Under the pieces are notes generated by a model. That model had not been told where the DNA came from. It saw only the letters and a program-made list of their open reading frames with translations, and ran no database searches. The translations under genes were made by a program, and so were the position numbers. From Polysphondylium violaceum (lineage: Eukaryota > Evosea > Eumycetozoa > Dictyosteliales > Dictyosteliaceae): DNA of 22,664 bases. The stretch is from NCBI GenBank assembly GCA_000277445.1, contig AJWJ01000394.1, forward strand, positions 1 through 22,664, given 5' to 3'. Positions 1 through 11,582 of the stretch are shown in pieces (position 1 is the stretch's first letter; each line of letters opens with the position of its first letter).

Positions 1-1063
<1,063 letters not shown>

Positions 1064-1524
1064 GCAATTTGTTTATTTTTTTTTCTCCTCCCTTTATCTG
1101 TGTCTATTCTAAAAAAAACCCCTCAAAAAAAAAAAAAAAAACCACAATCTTTTTTTTGAAAATCAAACCGTAAATAAATATTATTTCTGTAAACTACTTC
1201 ACATTTTACTTATTTGTTTAATCTTTATATTTGCAATCTGGGAGCCTGTTCAATTCATATTACCCAAAAGATTGATCAAATTTATCAATACATTTATAAA
1301 TATATGGAGTTTTCAATTATTTGATGTAAGAGCGATAAATATCTATTTTTTTTTTAAAAGTAGTTATTCTTCGATATCATTTCTATCCTCAATCCAGCTC
1401 CGTTTCTGAGTGGTATAATGTTGTTCCGTAACTATAACTATACTCTATATTGGAGTTTGTAAAAAGTTTTTATACAAATAAATAATATTTATTAAATTAA
1501 TGTTGGTATCAGTTTGAGGGTGAT
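1064..1524. other. Convergent intergenic spacer (ras 3' end / gene at 1525)
   Basis: These 461 bp lie between two 3' ends. The first 100 bp are the T/A-rich ras 3' UTR with AAATAAATA around 1170-1180, a plausible polyadenylation area. The part from about 1220 to 1480 is less A/T-extreme and has no open frame of note. No tRNA or other RNA gene could be supported. Confidence 0.6.
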
Positions 1525-2540
1525 TTAGTCCCATTCATCATCATTTGTTTCTTGATCATTAAAGTTTGGGGTACTAAATTTGCCACCTCCATCAGTTTTT
1601 TTGATGATATTTGATGTCCATGCTTGTCCTAGTTGGGCATCGCCTGCAAAATTGGATATTTGGTTTGAATCCATTTTAACAATAGATTCGACAAAAATAC
1701 TATTACCAATAGTTTTAAATCTAACGCCTATTATTACGATTATTCTGATTAATAAAAAAACAAAATAAGAGTATTAATTAAGTGTTATATAGTTACCATC
1801 TCCTTTTTTGTAATCCTTGTGAGAAAACTTTTCAGCATCTGCCCAAAGTTCGATAGAGTTTTGTGATCTTGGATGAAGATTTACAAGTGCTATGATTTGA
1901 TTGGAGGGATGTCAGTTAGAATAAAATATCTTTTTGTCGAAGCCTTAAATAAGGACTACTTACCATCATCGTGAAATCCTCTAGGAATTGGAATATCAGC
2001 ACCTGAAATAGCTTTACAATATGCATTTATATCAACTTTATCAACTATATTTGCTTGAACTCTATCTGTATAAAAATGAATGGTTAGTGATTATGTGACA
2101 GATCAAATAAATAACTAAACTAAGCTAATATCCTACCAAAATTATTGAGATATCCTTTAGCAGTAGCAGTAGCCATTGTCATTTTGGGTGGTACTTCTAC
2201 ACCATCCTTAAAGTTTCTGTATAGTTTGACAAAGAAATGTTAATTTTATTATTAAACTAGATATTTTTTGATTGAGGATGTGGTGCAAATCAATTAAGCT
2301 GTATCAGATGATAGTGAAACGGATGTTTTTAAAAATGATTTACCTTTTGATAGCATTATCAAATTCAATGGTATAGCAAATGAATCTAGTTGCAAGAGGG
2401 GTAGCACTTAGATCTTGCTTACCATTTAAAAAGACAGAGTGAAATTTATCACTTTTTATAATACCTTCGATAATGAATCCATCCCCTTTACAAAGAGATT
2501 CCTTAGTCCACTGAGTTGAGATTGTTGTACTAGTGCTCAT
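1525..2540 (-). CDS. Unrecognised 224-aa protein, five exons
   Basis: I do not recognise this gene. Exons on the minus strand are 2344-2540, 2137-2216, 1964-2065, 1797-1889 and 1525-1727. All four introns (69-127 bp) have GT...AG ends and reading phase is kept across each join, which is strong support for a real gene. The product has no signal peptide, no membrane segment and no low-complexity tract. The N-terminal half (about residues 10-75) has the pattern [23 protein letters not shown] and KRNFKDG, which loosely resembles the strand pattern of a galectin-type jelly roll. That is an inference from spacing only, since the sugar-binding residues are not all evident. The second half contains [19 protein letters not shown], and the tail is acidic (NDDEWD). 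It is probably a soluble cytoplasmic protein of unknown role. The start ATG (2540) lies in an A/T-rich leader and is the first Met. Confidence 0.82.
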
Positions 2541-2794
2541 TTATTAATATTTATATATTATGAAAATATCATAAAATTTTTGTTTTTTTCTAATTTTTAT
2601 TTCATGGATTTTTTTCCCCCTCTTGAATTTTTTTTTTAATGTCTCAAAAGGGTCCCACCCTGATAAATACCCATTAATTTATCTCTTTTCATTGTCATAG
2701 TTTTTCAATGAAAAATAAAAATGATTTCAAACGATCTATGGTATAAAATAGTTTTTCTTTATTAAAATAAATATGTGTATGTTAAAAAGTCATC
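2541..2794 (-). promoter_or_regulatory. Intergenic promoter for the gene at 1525-2540, with AGGGT dyad
   Basis: This 254-bp stretch lies between the RAD50 stop and the start of the unrecognised gene, both on the minus strand, so it holds the RAD50 3' end and the promoter of the downstream gene. A G/C-rich dyad AGGGT-CCC-ACCCT (2649-2661) lies 109 bp upstream of the ATG. It stands out against A/T-rich flanks and could bind a G-box-type regulator. That function is inferred. Confidence 0.4.
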
Positions 2795-5700
2795 TTAAAG
2801 ATCAGATATTTCTTTTCTTTCAATGTGACTATGTTGTTTGTCATTTTTAGTGACTCTCCAATAATAGTCTGTAAAATTACCCCTTGATAGATATTGTACA
2901 AATTCTTCGTCATGAGTAATAATAATCAATTGGAAAGATTTTTGATTTTTTCTAACTTCAATAATATTGATAAGAGCATTGGCAAAACTTTCAATGTTGG
3001 CTCTATCAAGATTAGATGTTGGTTCATCTAAAGCTAAAATTCCACAATTAATACAAAAGTTTTCAGCCAAAGCCATTCTAATTACTAAACATGCCAAAAC
3101 TTTTTGACCAGCACTACATCTACCTCTCATATCCAACTCTACATTTCCTTTAATCATTACCACTCTATAGTTAATTGATTTGTTTGCTGCTGTGCCTTCC
3201 TCTGACCTAATTTCTATAGTGTCAATATCATTTCCCCTATAGGTTGAGAGCCAAAGTTCTTTGATGGTTTTGTTAATTTCATCCATTTTAAGATTATGAT
3301 ATTTCATTAGAGATTTATCGAGTGCCTTGTAATATTTATCGAGATCAGAGCCAATGATTTCAGTGGATTCAACTTTGAGACGAAGATCACGATATACTTC
3401 ATCAATGTTGTTGTAATAGTCTCTTTTGAGTTCTTTGGCATAGTTTTCAATTTGATTAGTAAGTATTGAAGTTTGACCCATCATTGTATCATATTTGGTT
3501 TTCAAAGAATTCATTTCCCTAACGAGTTCGGCAGTGTTTGGCAAGTTTTCTTGAGTTGAAATTTGAGATATATGTTCTTTTTTTCTCAAGATTTGTTTGT
3601 TGATGGTGTCAATATTAGAGTTTTGTTGTCTATAGGCAATGTTATCTTGAATTGCTCTTTTAATGTTATTATGTTGAGATAAATCTTTACGAATGTCTTG
3701 TACGGTTTGATCGCCAATGTTGTAGTCATTTTGAATGGTTTCCAACTTTGATTTCAATTGATTGGTTTCTTGATCCATGCTAAAGAGACGTTCCTTGCAA
3801 CTAGATGCATCTGAAAGTTTGGATTGATCAAACTTGATTGATTCAATCTTTGTTGAGAAAAGATTCTTTTCTTTTTGTAAAATGGTTTGTTTCTTTTCAA
3901 AGGAACCTTCTTCATTTGCCAAATTTTGTTTTAAATCCTCAATGATTTTATATTTCTCTTGGACGAGCAGTTCATTCTCCTGAATGAATTTTTGAGAGTT
4001 TTCAATGTTTTCCAACATCTCTTGCTTGGTGTTTAAAATTCTTTCAATGATTCCCGATGAACTCTTGATGTTTGTCAATTGATTTTTCAAATTTATCAAG
4101 TTGGATTTCTTTTCCAAAATATTTGAGTTTTGTTTGCTAAAGCTATTTGATATACGCTCCAACTCTGTGTTTACTAGTTTTAATGAATTTGATTGGAAAT
4201 CAATTTCTTTTTCAATTTCTTCTAGCGATCTTGGGTCATTCGTATTTTTTAAAATTTGTATTTCTTCTTGTAGAATCTCTTGGCCAATGTTTTTAATCTC
4301 TTCTCTAATGTTGTGTATCGATTGAATAGAGAGTAGCAGTGATTCACTAGATTTCAATGTCTCTTGTAATAGTGATAAAACATTTGATTCTTGTACATCG
4401 GTAGATTCAGAGATTTCCAAGCCTTCAGAAACTTGTTTGATACTGACACTGATGTCTGGAATGGCGAGTAAGAGTTCTTTTTTCAAAAGGAAATCTGGTT
4501 TGATTACTGTAATTTTTGAAAGAATGTTTTGAATCTCTTGCATTTGTGATTTGATAGCTTTGATTTTCGATGGAATATCGTCGGAATGAGATTTAAGATT
4601 ATTTACAAAAAGATCCAACTCGGAATCATTGATATCGGTTTTACAAAGAGAGCAACGATGATCTTCTTGCGCCTTGAGCGCATATTCTTTATAGAGAATG
4701 TCCTCGGATTCCAACAAGATAAATGATTTCTCTAATTGATGCAAAAGATGCTCCTTTTTTTCAATTTCTTGATTAATGTCTTTGTCTGCATAGTCTACTC
4801 CAAAGATAATAGAGTTTGAATCCAATCTCTTGTTTACTTCCTTGAGGGAATCTTCCTTTTTAGCTAGCTGATCCAAAAGTAGTTTCTTTTCACTCTTTGT
4901 ACGATGATAGTGTTCTTTTGAGAGAGAGCAGATATTTTTTTGACTTTCAATGTTAACTTTGGTTGATTGAATGAGTTGTTTAATGTTGGTCAACAACTGA
5001 TTAGAGTTTTGTAATTCATCGTGTGTCAACTCCTTTCCAAAGAGTTTATTCAACATTGGAGTGTGTTCAGTTAGTTGTTGATTTATAATTTTAGATTTTG
5101 ACTCTATATTTTCCTTTTTAACATTTAATCTAGCCATTGAACTCGATTGAAGATTAAGGAGTTTGAGAACTTGACGACAGTTTTCCAAATCTTTTTCAAT
5201 TTGTATTTTTTCATTATTAAGATTTCTAATCGAAACTTCCAATTGGGCTTCCTCCAACTCTTTTTCCATTTCATCCAAAAGCTGTTGTTCTTGTTTTATT
5301 TGCTTTTCCAAAAAAAGTAGTTTATCTGGTGAGTGGGTGTGTTGTGAAACTTCATTGTCGAGATCTTTAATCTTTTTTTCAAAGCCCACAATTTGATTGT
5401 TTTGATTTGATATTCTTTCAGAGATCTTTTGATGTTCAATTCTGTGTTCACTAATCTCTGATTGAATTTTTGAAAGATTCTCTTTTGATTGTCTTTCAAT
5501 TTTAGTTAAACTTGCAGTTAAAACCTTTAACTTTTCAGAGACTAGCGATAGAAATCTATCTACATCTTCATTTTGATAAGGTGGGGTGATTTGAGAGAGA
5601 TCTTGCATCTTGTAACGAGTGATAAATTCAGAGATTTGTTTGTCTCTATTTTCAATGATTTCATTCTTTTGATCAACCATTGCTTGTAATCTACCAAATT

Positions 5701-6971
5701 CAGTGTTGTTATCAGATAGTTTTCTATTGATTTCCTCTTTTTCTTGATTTAATCTCATAAGATTATCAGATAGTTCCTTTTCCAATTTTAACATTGTCGC
5801 AAGTTCATCACCAAAAGTATTTGACATAAATAAAAGTTCTTCATCTGTTTCATTTAATACCTCTGGTAGAGATTGAAATAGTTGATTCTTTACTTTTTCC
5901 ATTTCGACTTTTCTAGCCTCCAATACTGAAACTTCATTCCTTAAACTTGATATTTTATCTTCAACCTTTTTAGCAGACTCCATTAGATTTTGTTTATCTA
6001 TCATTTCTATTTTCATTTGTTCAAGTTTTTTTGCTACCTCTACCAATTGATTCTCCATTTTAACTTTTTCATTCTTATTCTATATGTTATTATTATATAT
6101 ATATATTGATGATTAATAAATGAGAAAAAGATCTAATGTATCTATCTCTATAGTGGTTTACCTACTCTAATATAATGTTCTCTATTTGATTCTATTGTTT
6201 CTAATTTTAATTTATATTCTTTGACTAGAGCTGTAAGTGATTTTCTTTTATCTTTAATAGCTTTCAAAGCTTTTGTATATTTAACAGCAGCAAAAATCTC
6301 ATCAAACTTTACCTTTAGTTTAGAACTTTCTGATAAAGGCCAATTTGATTCCTCTTGATGACAAAATATAACATGTTTTAAAATTGCTTTTGAAATACCC
6401 ATTAATTCTGGTATTTCTTTATCTAAATCACTACATCTAAAGCTTTTGCTAACTTTCTATATAGATTGTGTATGTGATATGTTTTAGTGTAAAGTACATG
6501 ATTGATATTATTGATATTATTACTTACTTGACCTTCACTATTATAACTTTGTAATGATGAATCTATTTGTTTGTATTCTTGTTTATGAAGTTTTTGAATT
6601 AAAGAAAGTGATCTCACGGCAACTATAGGTTTACCATTAGGACTTTTAAACTTTAATTTAATCTGTGCCTTAACTTCAGTTTCGCCTGCAATCTTTGTAT
6701 CGTGTATAAATGCTTGTCCATTCGAGCAATTAGGAGGTGTTTCACCTGTTGTTGCATATCTTAAACATTCAATAATGGTCTATATGGGTGTGCATATATT
6801 GATAATTAGTATATAAATAGAGATAATCGTAATGCACGTAATACATACTGTTTTACCAGCACCATTGGAGCCGACTATAAGGGTGAGGGGAGTATAAAAA
6901 TCGACTACACTACTATCTTTAGGATTAAAGCTTCTAATTCCTTGAACTAATAGTTTTTCTACTGAAGACAT
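2795..6971 (-). CDS. rad50: DNA double-strand break repair protein RAD50 (four exons)
   Basis: This is the SMC-like ATPase of the Mre11-Rad50-Nbs1 complex, which tethers and processes DNA double-strand ends in the nucleus. Exons on the minus strand are 6849-6971, 6528-6779, 6166-6456 and 2795-6079, giving 1316 aa, close to the family norm of about 1300. In order: Walker A GSNGAGKTT at about 34-42 (intron 1 falls between its last two Thr codons), the conserved IFCHQEESNWPL segment coded in exon 3, a long coiled coil, the zinc-hook CSLC at about 698-701 in the middle of the coil, the ABC signature CSAGQKVLACLVIRMALAENF (split here: CSAGQ at 1210-1214), Walker B ILALDEPTSNLD at about 1236-1247, and the H-loop IIITHDEEF. 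All key catalytic motifs are present. Intron 3 uses a GTAGGT donor chosen because it alone keeps phase 0. The ATG is the only one upstream of Walker A. Confidence 0.97.
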
Positions 6972-7020
6972 ATTATATTCATATCATACTCATACCACTA
7001 AACATATAAAAACAATAAAA

Positions 7021-7032
7021 TTTTCGCGAAAA
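7021..7032. promoter_or_regulatory. TTTTCGCGAAAA palindrome in the RAD50 promoter
   Basis: This is a perfect 12-bp palindrome with a CGCG core, 49 bp upstream of the RAD50 ATG. It includes CGCGAAA, which fits the yeast SCB consensus CRCGAAA, and resembles TTTCGCG-type E2F sites of plants and animals. CpG-bearing octamers are rare in this A/T-rich DNA. A role in S-phase or damage expression of RAD50 is an inference. Confidence 0.45.
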
Positions 7033-7401
7033 ATGTAAAAATTTCATTTTGTTTCATTCAATGAATTTTTCTAAGAAATTATCATTTTTTACAGAATTTC
7101 AAAAGCACGACACAAGTCTTTTTAAATAGTTCAAGAATATTTTCTTTGTTTCGAGTACTTTTTACATTGGGATTATAAAACATAATATAATAATGGATAA
7201 TAGATAGACAAATGAAATGACATTCAAAAAAAAAAAAAAAAACAACTAACAGTTGAGCGGAATAGTTCAAAATAAAATTATTGGAATTGAAAACAGATAT
7301 TTTTGAATTTATTGGTAATTTAAAAAGAATGATGTCATTATTAAATTGAAATGTTAAGTTTGGGGACTAAATAAACTAAAATAAAAATAGTGTGCACACA
7401 C

Positions 7402-7435
7402 TCACCCAACTATCTAACCCTCACTCACTCACCCA
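7402..7435 (+). repeat. Pair of TCACCCA elements with CACTCACT tract
   Basis: Two copies of TCACCCA (7402-7408 and 7429-7435) are joined by a CTAACCCTCACTCACT stretch. They belong to a family with further copies at 8308-8314, 8523-8529, 9281-9287, 9353-9359 and 9542-9548, all on the plus strand. The composition matches Dictyostelium CA-rich elements. Confidence 0.5.
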
Positions 7436-8962
7436 CTATTATTTTTTATTGAACTGTTTATTGATTTGTTTTACTGTCTATTCGAATCAGCTAGAAGTGT
7501 ATAGTTGGTAATGGGGAGTACAAGTTGTGTAACAAACAGTTTGTTTCCAAATTACAATAGTTTGAAAATGATTTTTTCGTTAAACAGAAAATAAATAAAA
7601 CAATACACCCTTTTATTCCAATATAACTAACATGATTGTTTTAAATGACACCCACTCCCCCACTCTACTGTATTTCTACCTTAAGCAGTAGTTCCAATAA
7701 TTTAAAAAAAACATCACTATTTAAAACATAGAATGTATATCCATCCGAAAAAAAGACATAGAATGAATCTTTTAAACATTTTAGGAAAACAATCAAAAAC
7801 GACAATAATATAAACTTTTATCATTTTGGGGGTTTTTGGTTGATATTTTAATTATTGTCTAAATCAAATTTCGTATTTTTATATATGTAACAATTACGGA
7901 AGGGACAGAACACCTTCCTTTCTTGAATGGAGAAAAGAAAAATAGGATTACGTGAATCGATTTAAAATCAGGTTAATCTTTCTAAATACATTTTTTATCA
8001 ATAATTACCCCTACCATCTAATTTTGTGTTCCTTTGAAAACCAGATTTATTATTGGTACAAAAATAGAAAGGAGAAAGTAACAGTACGTGAGGTTCCTAA
8101 ATTTAGCATTCCTAAAAAAAGGTGATGTGTTGGTTTATGAGTTGATATTTTCTCTAGGTGGAATGAATAATTATAATAACAATAAAAATAATTAAAAAGC
8201 ATACCCACATACACTGTAATGCTACCCTGCATGAGTATATCTAAATTTATTGTAGTAGTTGTTGTTGGTGGTGTGTGATGTTAGATCTTATTGATGATGT
8301 GAAATGGTCACCCACAAACACCAAAAGTGGGTATATTGTATTTGGTGGATTTATAAACATAAATCATACATACACCACTCTCGTCACAAATGGTGAACAA
8401 TACCAATGCGACTCCATTCCAAAAAGGAAATCACCCCAAGAAAAACTTTTATCTATAAAGATATGAAAAACACACATATTTCAAGTTGATTGGTACTGTT
8501 TTTCAATTTAAAACCAACACACTCACCCACACATCAACACTTTACCATATTCACCAACACTAACTCACACATACACACACACATTTTCTTTTGAATCAAA
8601 AACATTATTCACACAAAAATGAAAAATAAAAATATTTATTCAAGTATTGTTATTGTTTGATCAAGTTTTCAACCCCCTTTATATGATTTGGGGTTGGTTT
8701 TTAGTGGTTAAAAAAACACAAACAGTTCAAATTTGGGATGAGTTTTATCATCATCATCATCCATTCTCTATAGCAGCAAAAAAGAAAAAGTGCTCAGAAA
8801 ATTAAATGTAAAAAAGAACAAGATGACAGCACCATTTATTGGTAGGGGGTGTGCAAAATGTTGAAAAAGTAAATTGCATACCAAAATCAGAAGGTGCGAT
8901 TTGATTAAAAAAAAAAAACTACGCTCACTCTATATAGTTTCCTAATATATAATAAAAGTGAG

Positions 8963-8999
8963 AACCCACACAAACACAAACCCACACACCCACACACCA
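8963..8999 (+). repeat. CA/CCCA-rich simple repeat
   Basis: This is a low-complexity tract made of CCCACA and ACACAAA units, including the overlapping repeats CCCACACACCCACACACC. On the minus strand it is GTGTGGGTGTG, the composition reported for GBF-bound G-boxes of Dictyostelium. It lies about 720 bp upstream of the Myb start. It may instead be a neutral microsatellite. Confidence 0.5.
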
Positions 9000-9026
9000 A
9001 ATGGATGCTGAATATATATACACCGC

Positions 9027-9032
9027 ACGCGT
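9027..9032. promoter_or_regulatory. ACGCGT (MluI cell-cycle box-like) hexamer
   Basis: A single exact ACGCGT lies inside GCACGCGTTAT. The hexamer is the yeast MCB core. One copy could occur by chance, and no second copy is nearby, so function is speculative. Confidence 0.2.
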
Positions 9033-9721
9033 TATATGTATGAATGAAAGTTTTTCCCAAACGCAGACATATTGGATTGAAAGAGGAAAAAAACATCAGC
9101 ACACAAAAAAAGAGTGTGCTTGTTGTTGTAGATATACCGAAAAAAGTGGGTCAAATGGTATCAGTGTAGGTACTTTTTGATAAACTTTATTTCCATTCAG
9201 TTCCCTCTTTTCAACAACATCAAATTTTGATTAAGAAGAATGAAAATCAACTACTGCCAATTTCATCCTTCAACACCCTATCACCCACACCACCCTATTA
9301 TATTTAACCAAAAAAAAAAGAAAAAAAAAACAATAAATATTTCACCCGCCTCTCACCCACCAACCAATTCTCCCCTATCACACATTTTGGATCCCCTGTT
9401 TCAAAACAACAATAGATTTAACTTTTAATTTAAATTTTGTTTCTTTAATTGTGATTAAATAGCTTATGTTTTTTTTTTTTTGTATAGAGTAAAATAGTTC
9501 ATTTTGATCAATTTTCCATCATCAACATCATCACCATCCACTCACCCATTTCCAAAGAAGAGAAAAAAATCATTCCATTAAATTTTATTTCCTTTTTTAA
9601 AAAATCAAAATACTTTTTTTTTAGATATCCAATTAAATTAATATTTATATATCTATATCTCGTATATTTAATTTTATTTTTAATTTATTCTTTGCATTAT
9701 TTCACCCTTTTTCCAAAAATA

Positions 9722-11210
9722 ATGATGGTAAATTCAAACACAATGGGTTTCCCAGGATATTATGGTCAAAATAATTATATGGTCCAAACTGTGCCTGGAT
9801 CAGATTATGATCTCTTGTTTGAACAACAACACCAACAATATATTTATCAACAACAAATGCAACAACAAATAATCCATCCTGGAAATTCGATTTATATCGC
9901 TAATGAACAACAAATACCCAACAACCAAAATATTCAATATATCCAATCTCCACAAAATTATTCCCAACAATATCAACAACAACAAATTCAACAACAACAA
10001 CAACAACCAATTTATATCGATAATATTAATTGTAAAAAAAGACCATTGGAATCATCTTCCAACTCTATAGATTATGGATATTATGCCCTAAGTCCTTCCA
10101 ACTCTTTTTATCAAACCCCCCAAATGAACATGCTTCCAATCTCTCATCCAGATTCCCCACTCTCATCGTCTGGAAGCCCAAGTGTTTGCAGTGGAAACAA
10201 TAGCCAAAGCAATGAAATTCTTGACGAAGATATTGAAGATCAAATTAAAGAGTATCTTTTACCCGCCATTTCACATATTATGGAATTTACTATTTCCAAA
10301 GAACATATTTTAAACATTTTATCCGATTTCAATGCCGAAGAAATATCATTGAGAAACGTTCTCTCCGAATTTAGAGATTTGTCACTAGATGAACAATCAT
10401 GTGGTGGTTGCCCAAATCTATTAAACTACATAGTTGATTTGTTATTAGTTATGGACACTAATAATAAAATGGTTACATATTTAAAAGATCATGGTCTCGA
10501 AGATAACGAATTATCAATTGACACCAAAAAGTTCAATTCTTTATCAAATGATTTTGAAAATGGTTTAAAAAAGGTAAATATCTTATTAATGAATTTACAA
10601 GAATATACATATTAATTTATATTTAAAATTATAGAGAGATAAATCTAAAAAAGCTGGATCAAGAGGTTTAAGAAATCCACCCAATAAGTGGACAAAAGAA
10701 GAAAGCCAAAAATTAATTCAATTAGTACACGAAAATGGTGATAAACAATGGAAAAAGATTGCCCTCCAAATTGGTGGTGGTAAAACTGGAGCTCAATGTG
10801 CCCAACACTGGAAGAGAGTTTTATGTCCAGCTATTAGAAAAGGTTCCTGGGATGAAGAAGAAGAGGCTAAATTATTTTTATTGGTTGAAAAACATGGTCA
10901 AAGTTGGAAAAATGTCGCATGTGAAATTAGAACTAGAACCGATATTCAATGTAGATATCAATACTTTAAATCATGTCAATCTAGAGAAGTTGGTTGGTCT
11001 GCGAAAGAAGATGAACTCTTACAAAAAAAAGTAATTGAATGTAAACAAGAAGGTAGAGAAATAAGTTGGATGGATTTATCAAAATCAATGGCAAGAGCTA
11101 GACAAACTAAAATACCAAGAACTGCTTTAGAATGCAAAATAAGATGGGAAAACATTTCATGTGGTTCAATTATTGATGGCCTACATGATAATATTACCTC
11201 AAGTTTTTAA
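9722..11210 (+). CDS. Myb-family transcription factor with three Myb repeats
   Basis: This is a nuclear DNA-binding regulator of 475 aa from exons 9722-10573 and 10635-11210; the 61-bp intron is GTAAAT...TATAG, phase 0. The N-terminal third is rich in Gln, Asn, Tyr and Pro with QQQ runs and looks like an activation or low-complexity region. Residues about 185-284 form a charged helical stretch. Three Myb repeats follow, with their spaced aromatic residues at W303/W323/W343, W356/W375/F395 and W405/W429/W455. The repeats include CAQHWKRVLCP and CRYQYFKSC. The third repeat is longer than usual, with an insert between W405 and W429. The set resembles the three-repeat Dictyostelium Myb proteins (MybB/MybC type), of which MybB (DdMyb2) is known to induce adenylyl cyclase expression at the onset of development. 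I cannot say which member this is. The start was taken at ATG 9722 (ATG at 9725 is an alternative), since upstream there is only an in-frame TTG. Confidence 0.92.
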
Positions 11211-11294
11211 ATTTAAAATGAAATAAATATAATTAAAAAAGATATATAAAAGAAATATTATTTAAAAAATGTTAAATGTATTCTGTGTATCAAA

Positions 11295-11510
11295 ATGATT
11301 CCAAAGATAGATTTGTTTAAAAATAAAAAAGAGGCCAAAGATTTTGATTTTGAAAATAGATATTTGTGGTTTATTTATATATTTAATCATCATAAAAAAT
11401 TCTGCAATTTCCTACAAGATAGTAATAGAGTATTAGTATTTTTATCTTTTTATAAAGTAAATAAAATTATTATTTTTTATAAAGAGATTATATATAATCA
11501 GGTTCTATAA
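11295..11510 (+). CDS. Doubtful 71-aa ORF
   Basis: This is an open frame from an ATG preceded by an A-rich stretch (CAAAATG). The predicted peptide is Lys/Phe/Ile-rich, with protein-like segments such as DFDFENRYLWFIYIF, and no motif I recognise. Its last codons run into the left arm of an inverted repeat. In DNA this A/T-rich a 71-codon frame free of TAA is mildly unusual but possible by chance. It could be a small gene, a decayed fragment of a larger gene, or noise. Confidence 0.2.
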   Translation: MIPKIDLFKNKKEAKDFDFENRYLWFIYIFNHHKKFCNFLQDSNRVLVFLSFYKVNKIIIFYKEIIYNQVL

Positions 11511-11582
11511 GTGAAAATTATCATGTATCTTCTTCAGCATAATTTAAAAGTTTTCATCATGAAATATAATCTCTTTATAAAA
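11475..11582. repeat. Inverted repeat with 19-bp perfect arms
   Basis: The left arm TTTTATAAAGAGATTATAT (11475-11493) and the right arm at 11564-11582 are exact reverse complements, separated by 70 nt. The loop has further partial pairing (AAATTAT against ATAATTT, and GAAAA against TTTTC). A transcript of either strand could fold into a long hairpin. It may be a 3' end or terminator structure of the Myb gene, a small structured RNA, or a short remnant of a palindromic element. Confidence 0.7.

Larger units (their letters stand above)
6972..9721. promoter_or_regulatory. 2.75-kb divergent intergenic region (RAD50 / Myb) rich in CA-CCC elements
   Basis: There is no convincing gene here. The region separates two divergent starts, and most of it lies nearer the Myb gene, which suits a developmentally controlled regulator. 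It contains the TTTTCGCGAAAA palindrome near RAD50, many plus-strand C-rich elements with core TCACCCA, CA dinucleotide tracts (about 8560-8583 and 8968-8999) and one ACGCGT box (9027-9032). C-rich on plus means G-rich on minus. In D. discoideum the CA-rich elements and G-boxes bound by GBF have this composition (established knowledge); occupancy here is inferred. A 62-codon ORF at 8278-8466 is treated separately. Confidence 0.6.

Noticed and set aside
1321-1407. Possible C/D-box snoRNA (TGATGTA ... CTGA)
   Set aside because: The C and D boxes are weak and the terminal stem is only about 5 bp and off-centre. No antisense element to rRNA could be recognised next to the D box.
1580-1768. 62-codon plus-strand ORF
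   Set aside because: It is antisense to the last exon and intron of the five-exon gene at 1525-2540, whose phase-consistent splicing is much stronger evidence.
4101-4325. Plus-strand ORF inside RAD50
   Set aside because: It is a Phe/Ser-rich shadow of the RAD50 coiled-coil codons (GAA/AAA read in reverse).
9240-9428. 62-codon plus-strand ORF upstream of the Myb gene
   Set aside because: It is dominated by Pro/His codons from CACC repeats and a Lys run from an A tract. It lies in the C-rich regulatory region and has no protein-like features.
9692-9721. Extended N-terminus of the Myb protein (HYFTLFPKI)
   Set aside because: The extended frame begins at TTG. The first ATG is at 9722, after an A-rich stretch, as expected for an amoeba start codon.
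9800-10006. 68-codon minus-strand Leu-rich ORF
   Set aside because: It is the antisense shadow of the Gln-codon (CAA) repeats of the Myb gene, which read as TTG Leu codons on the other strand.
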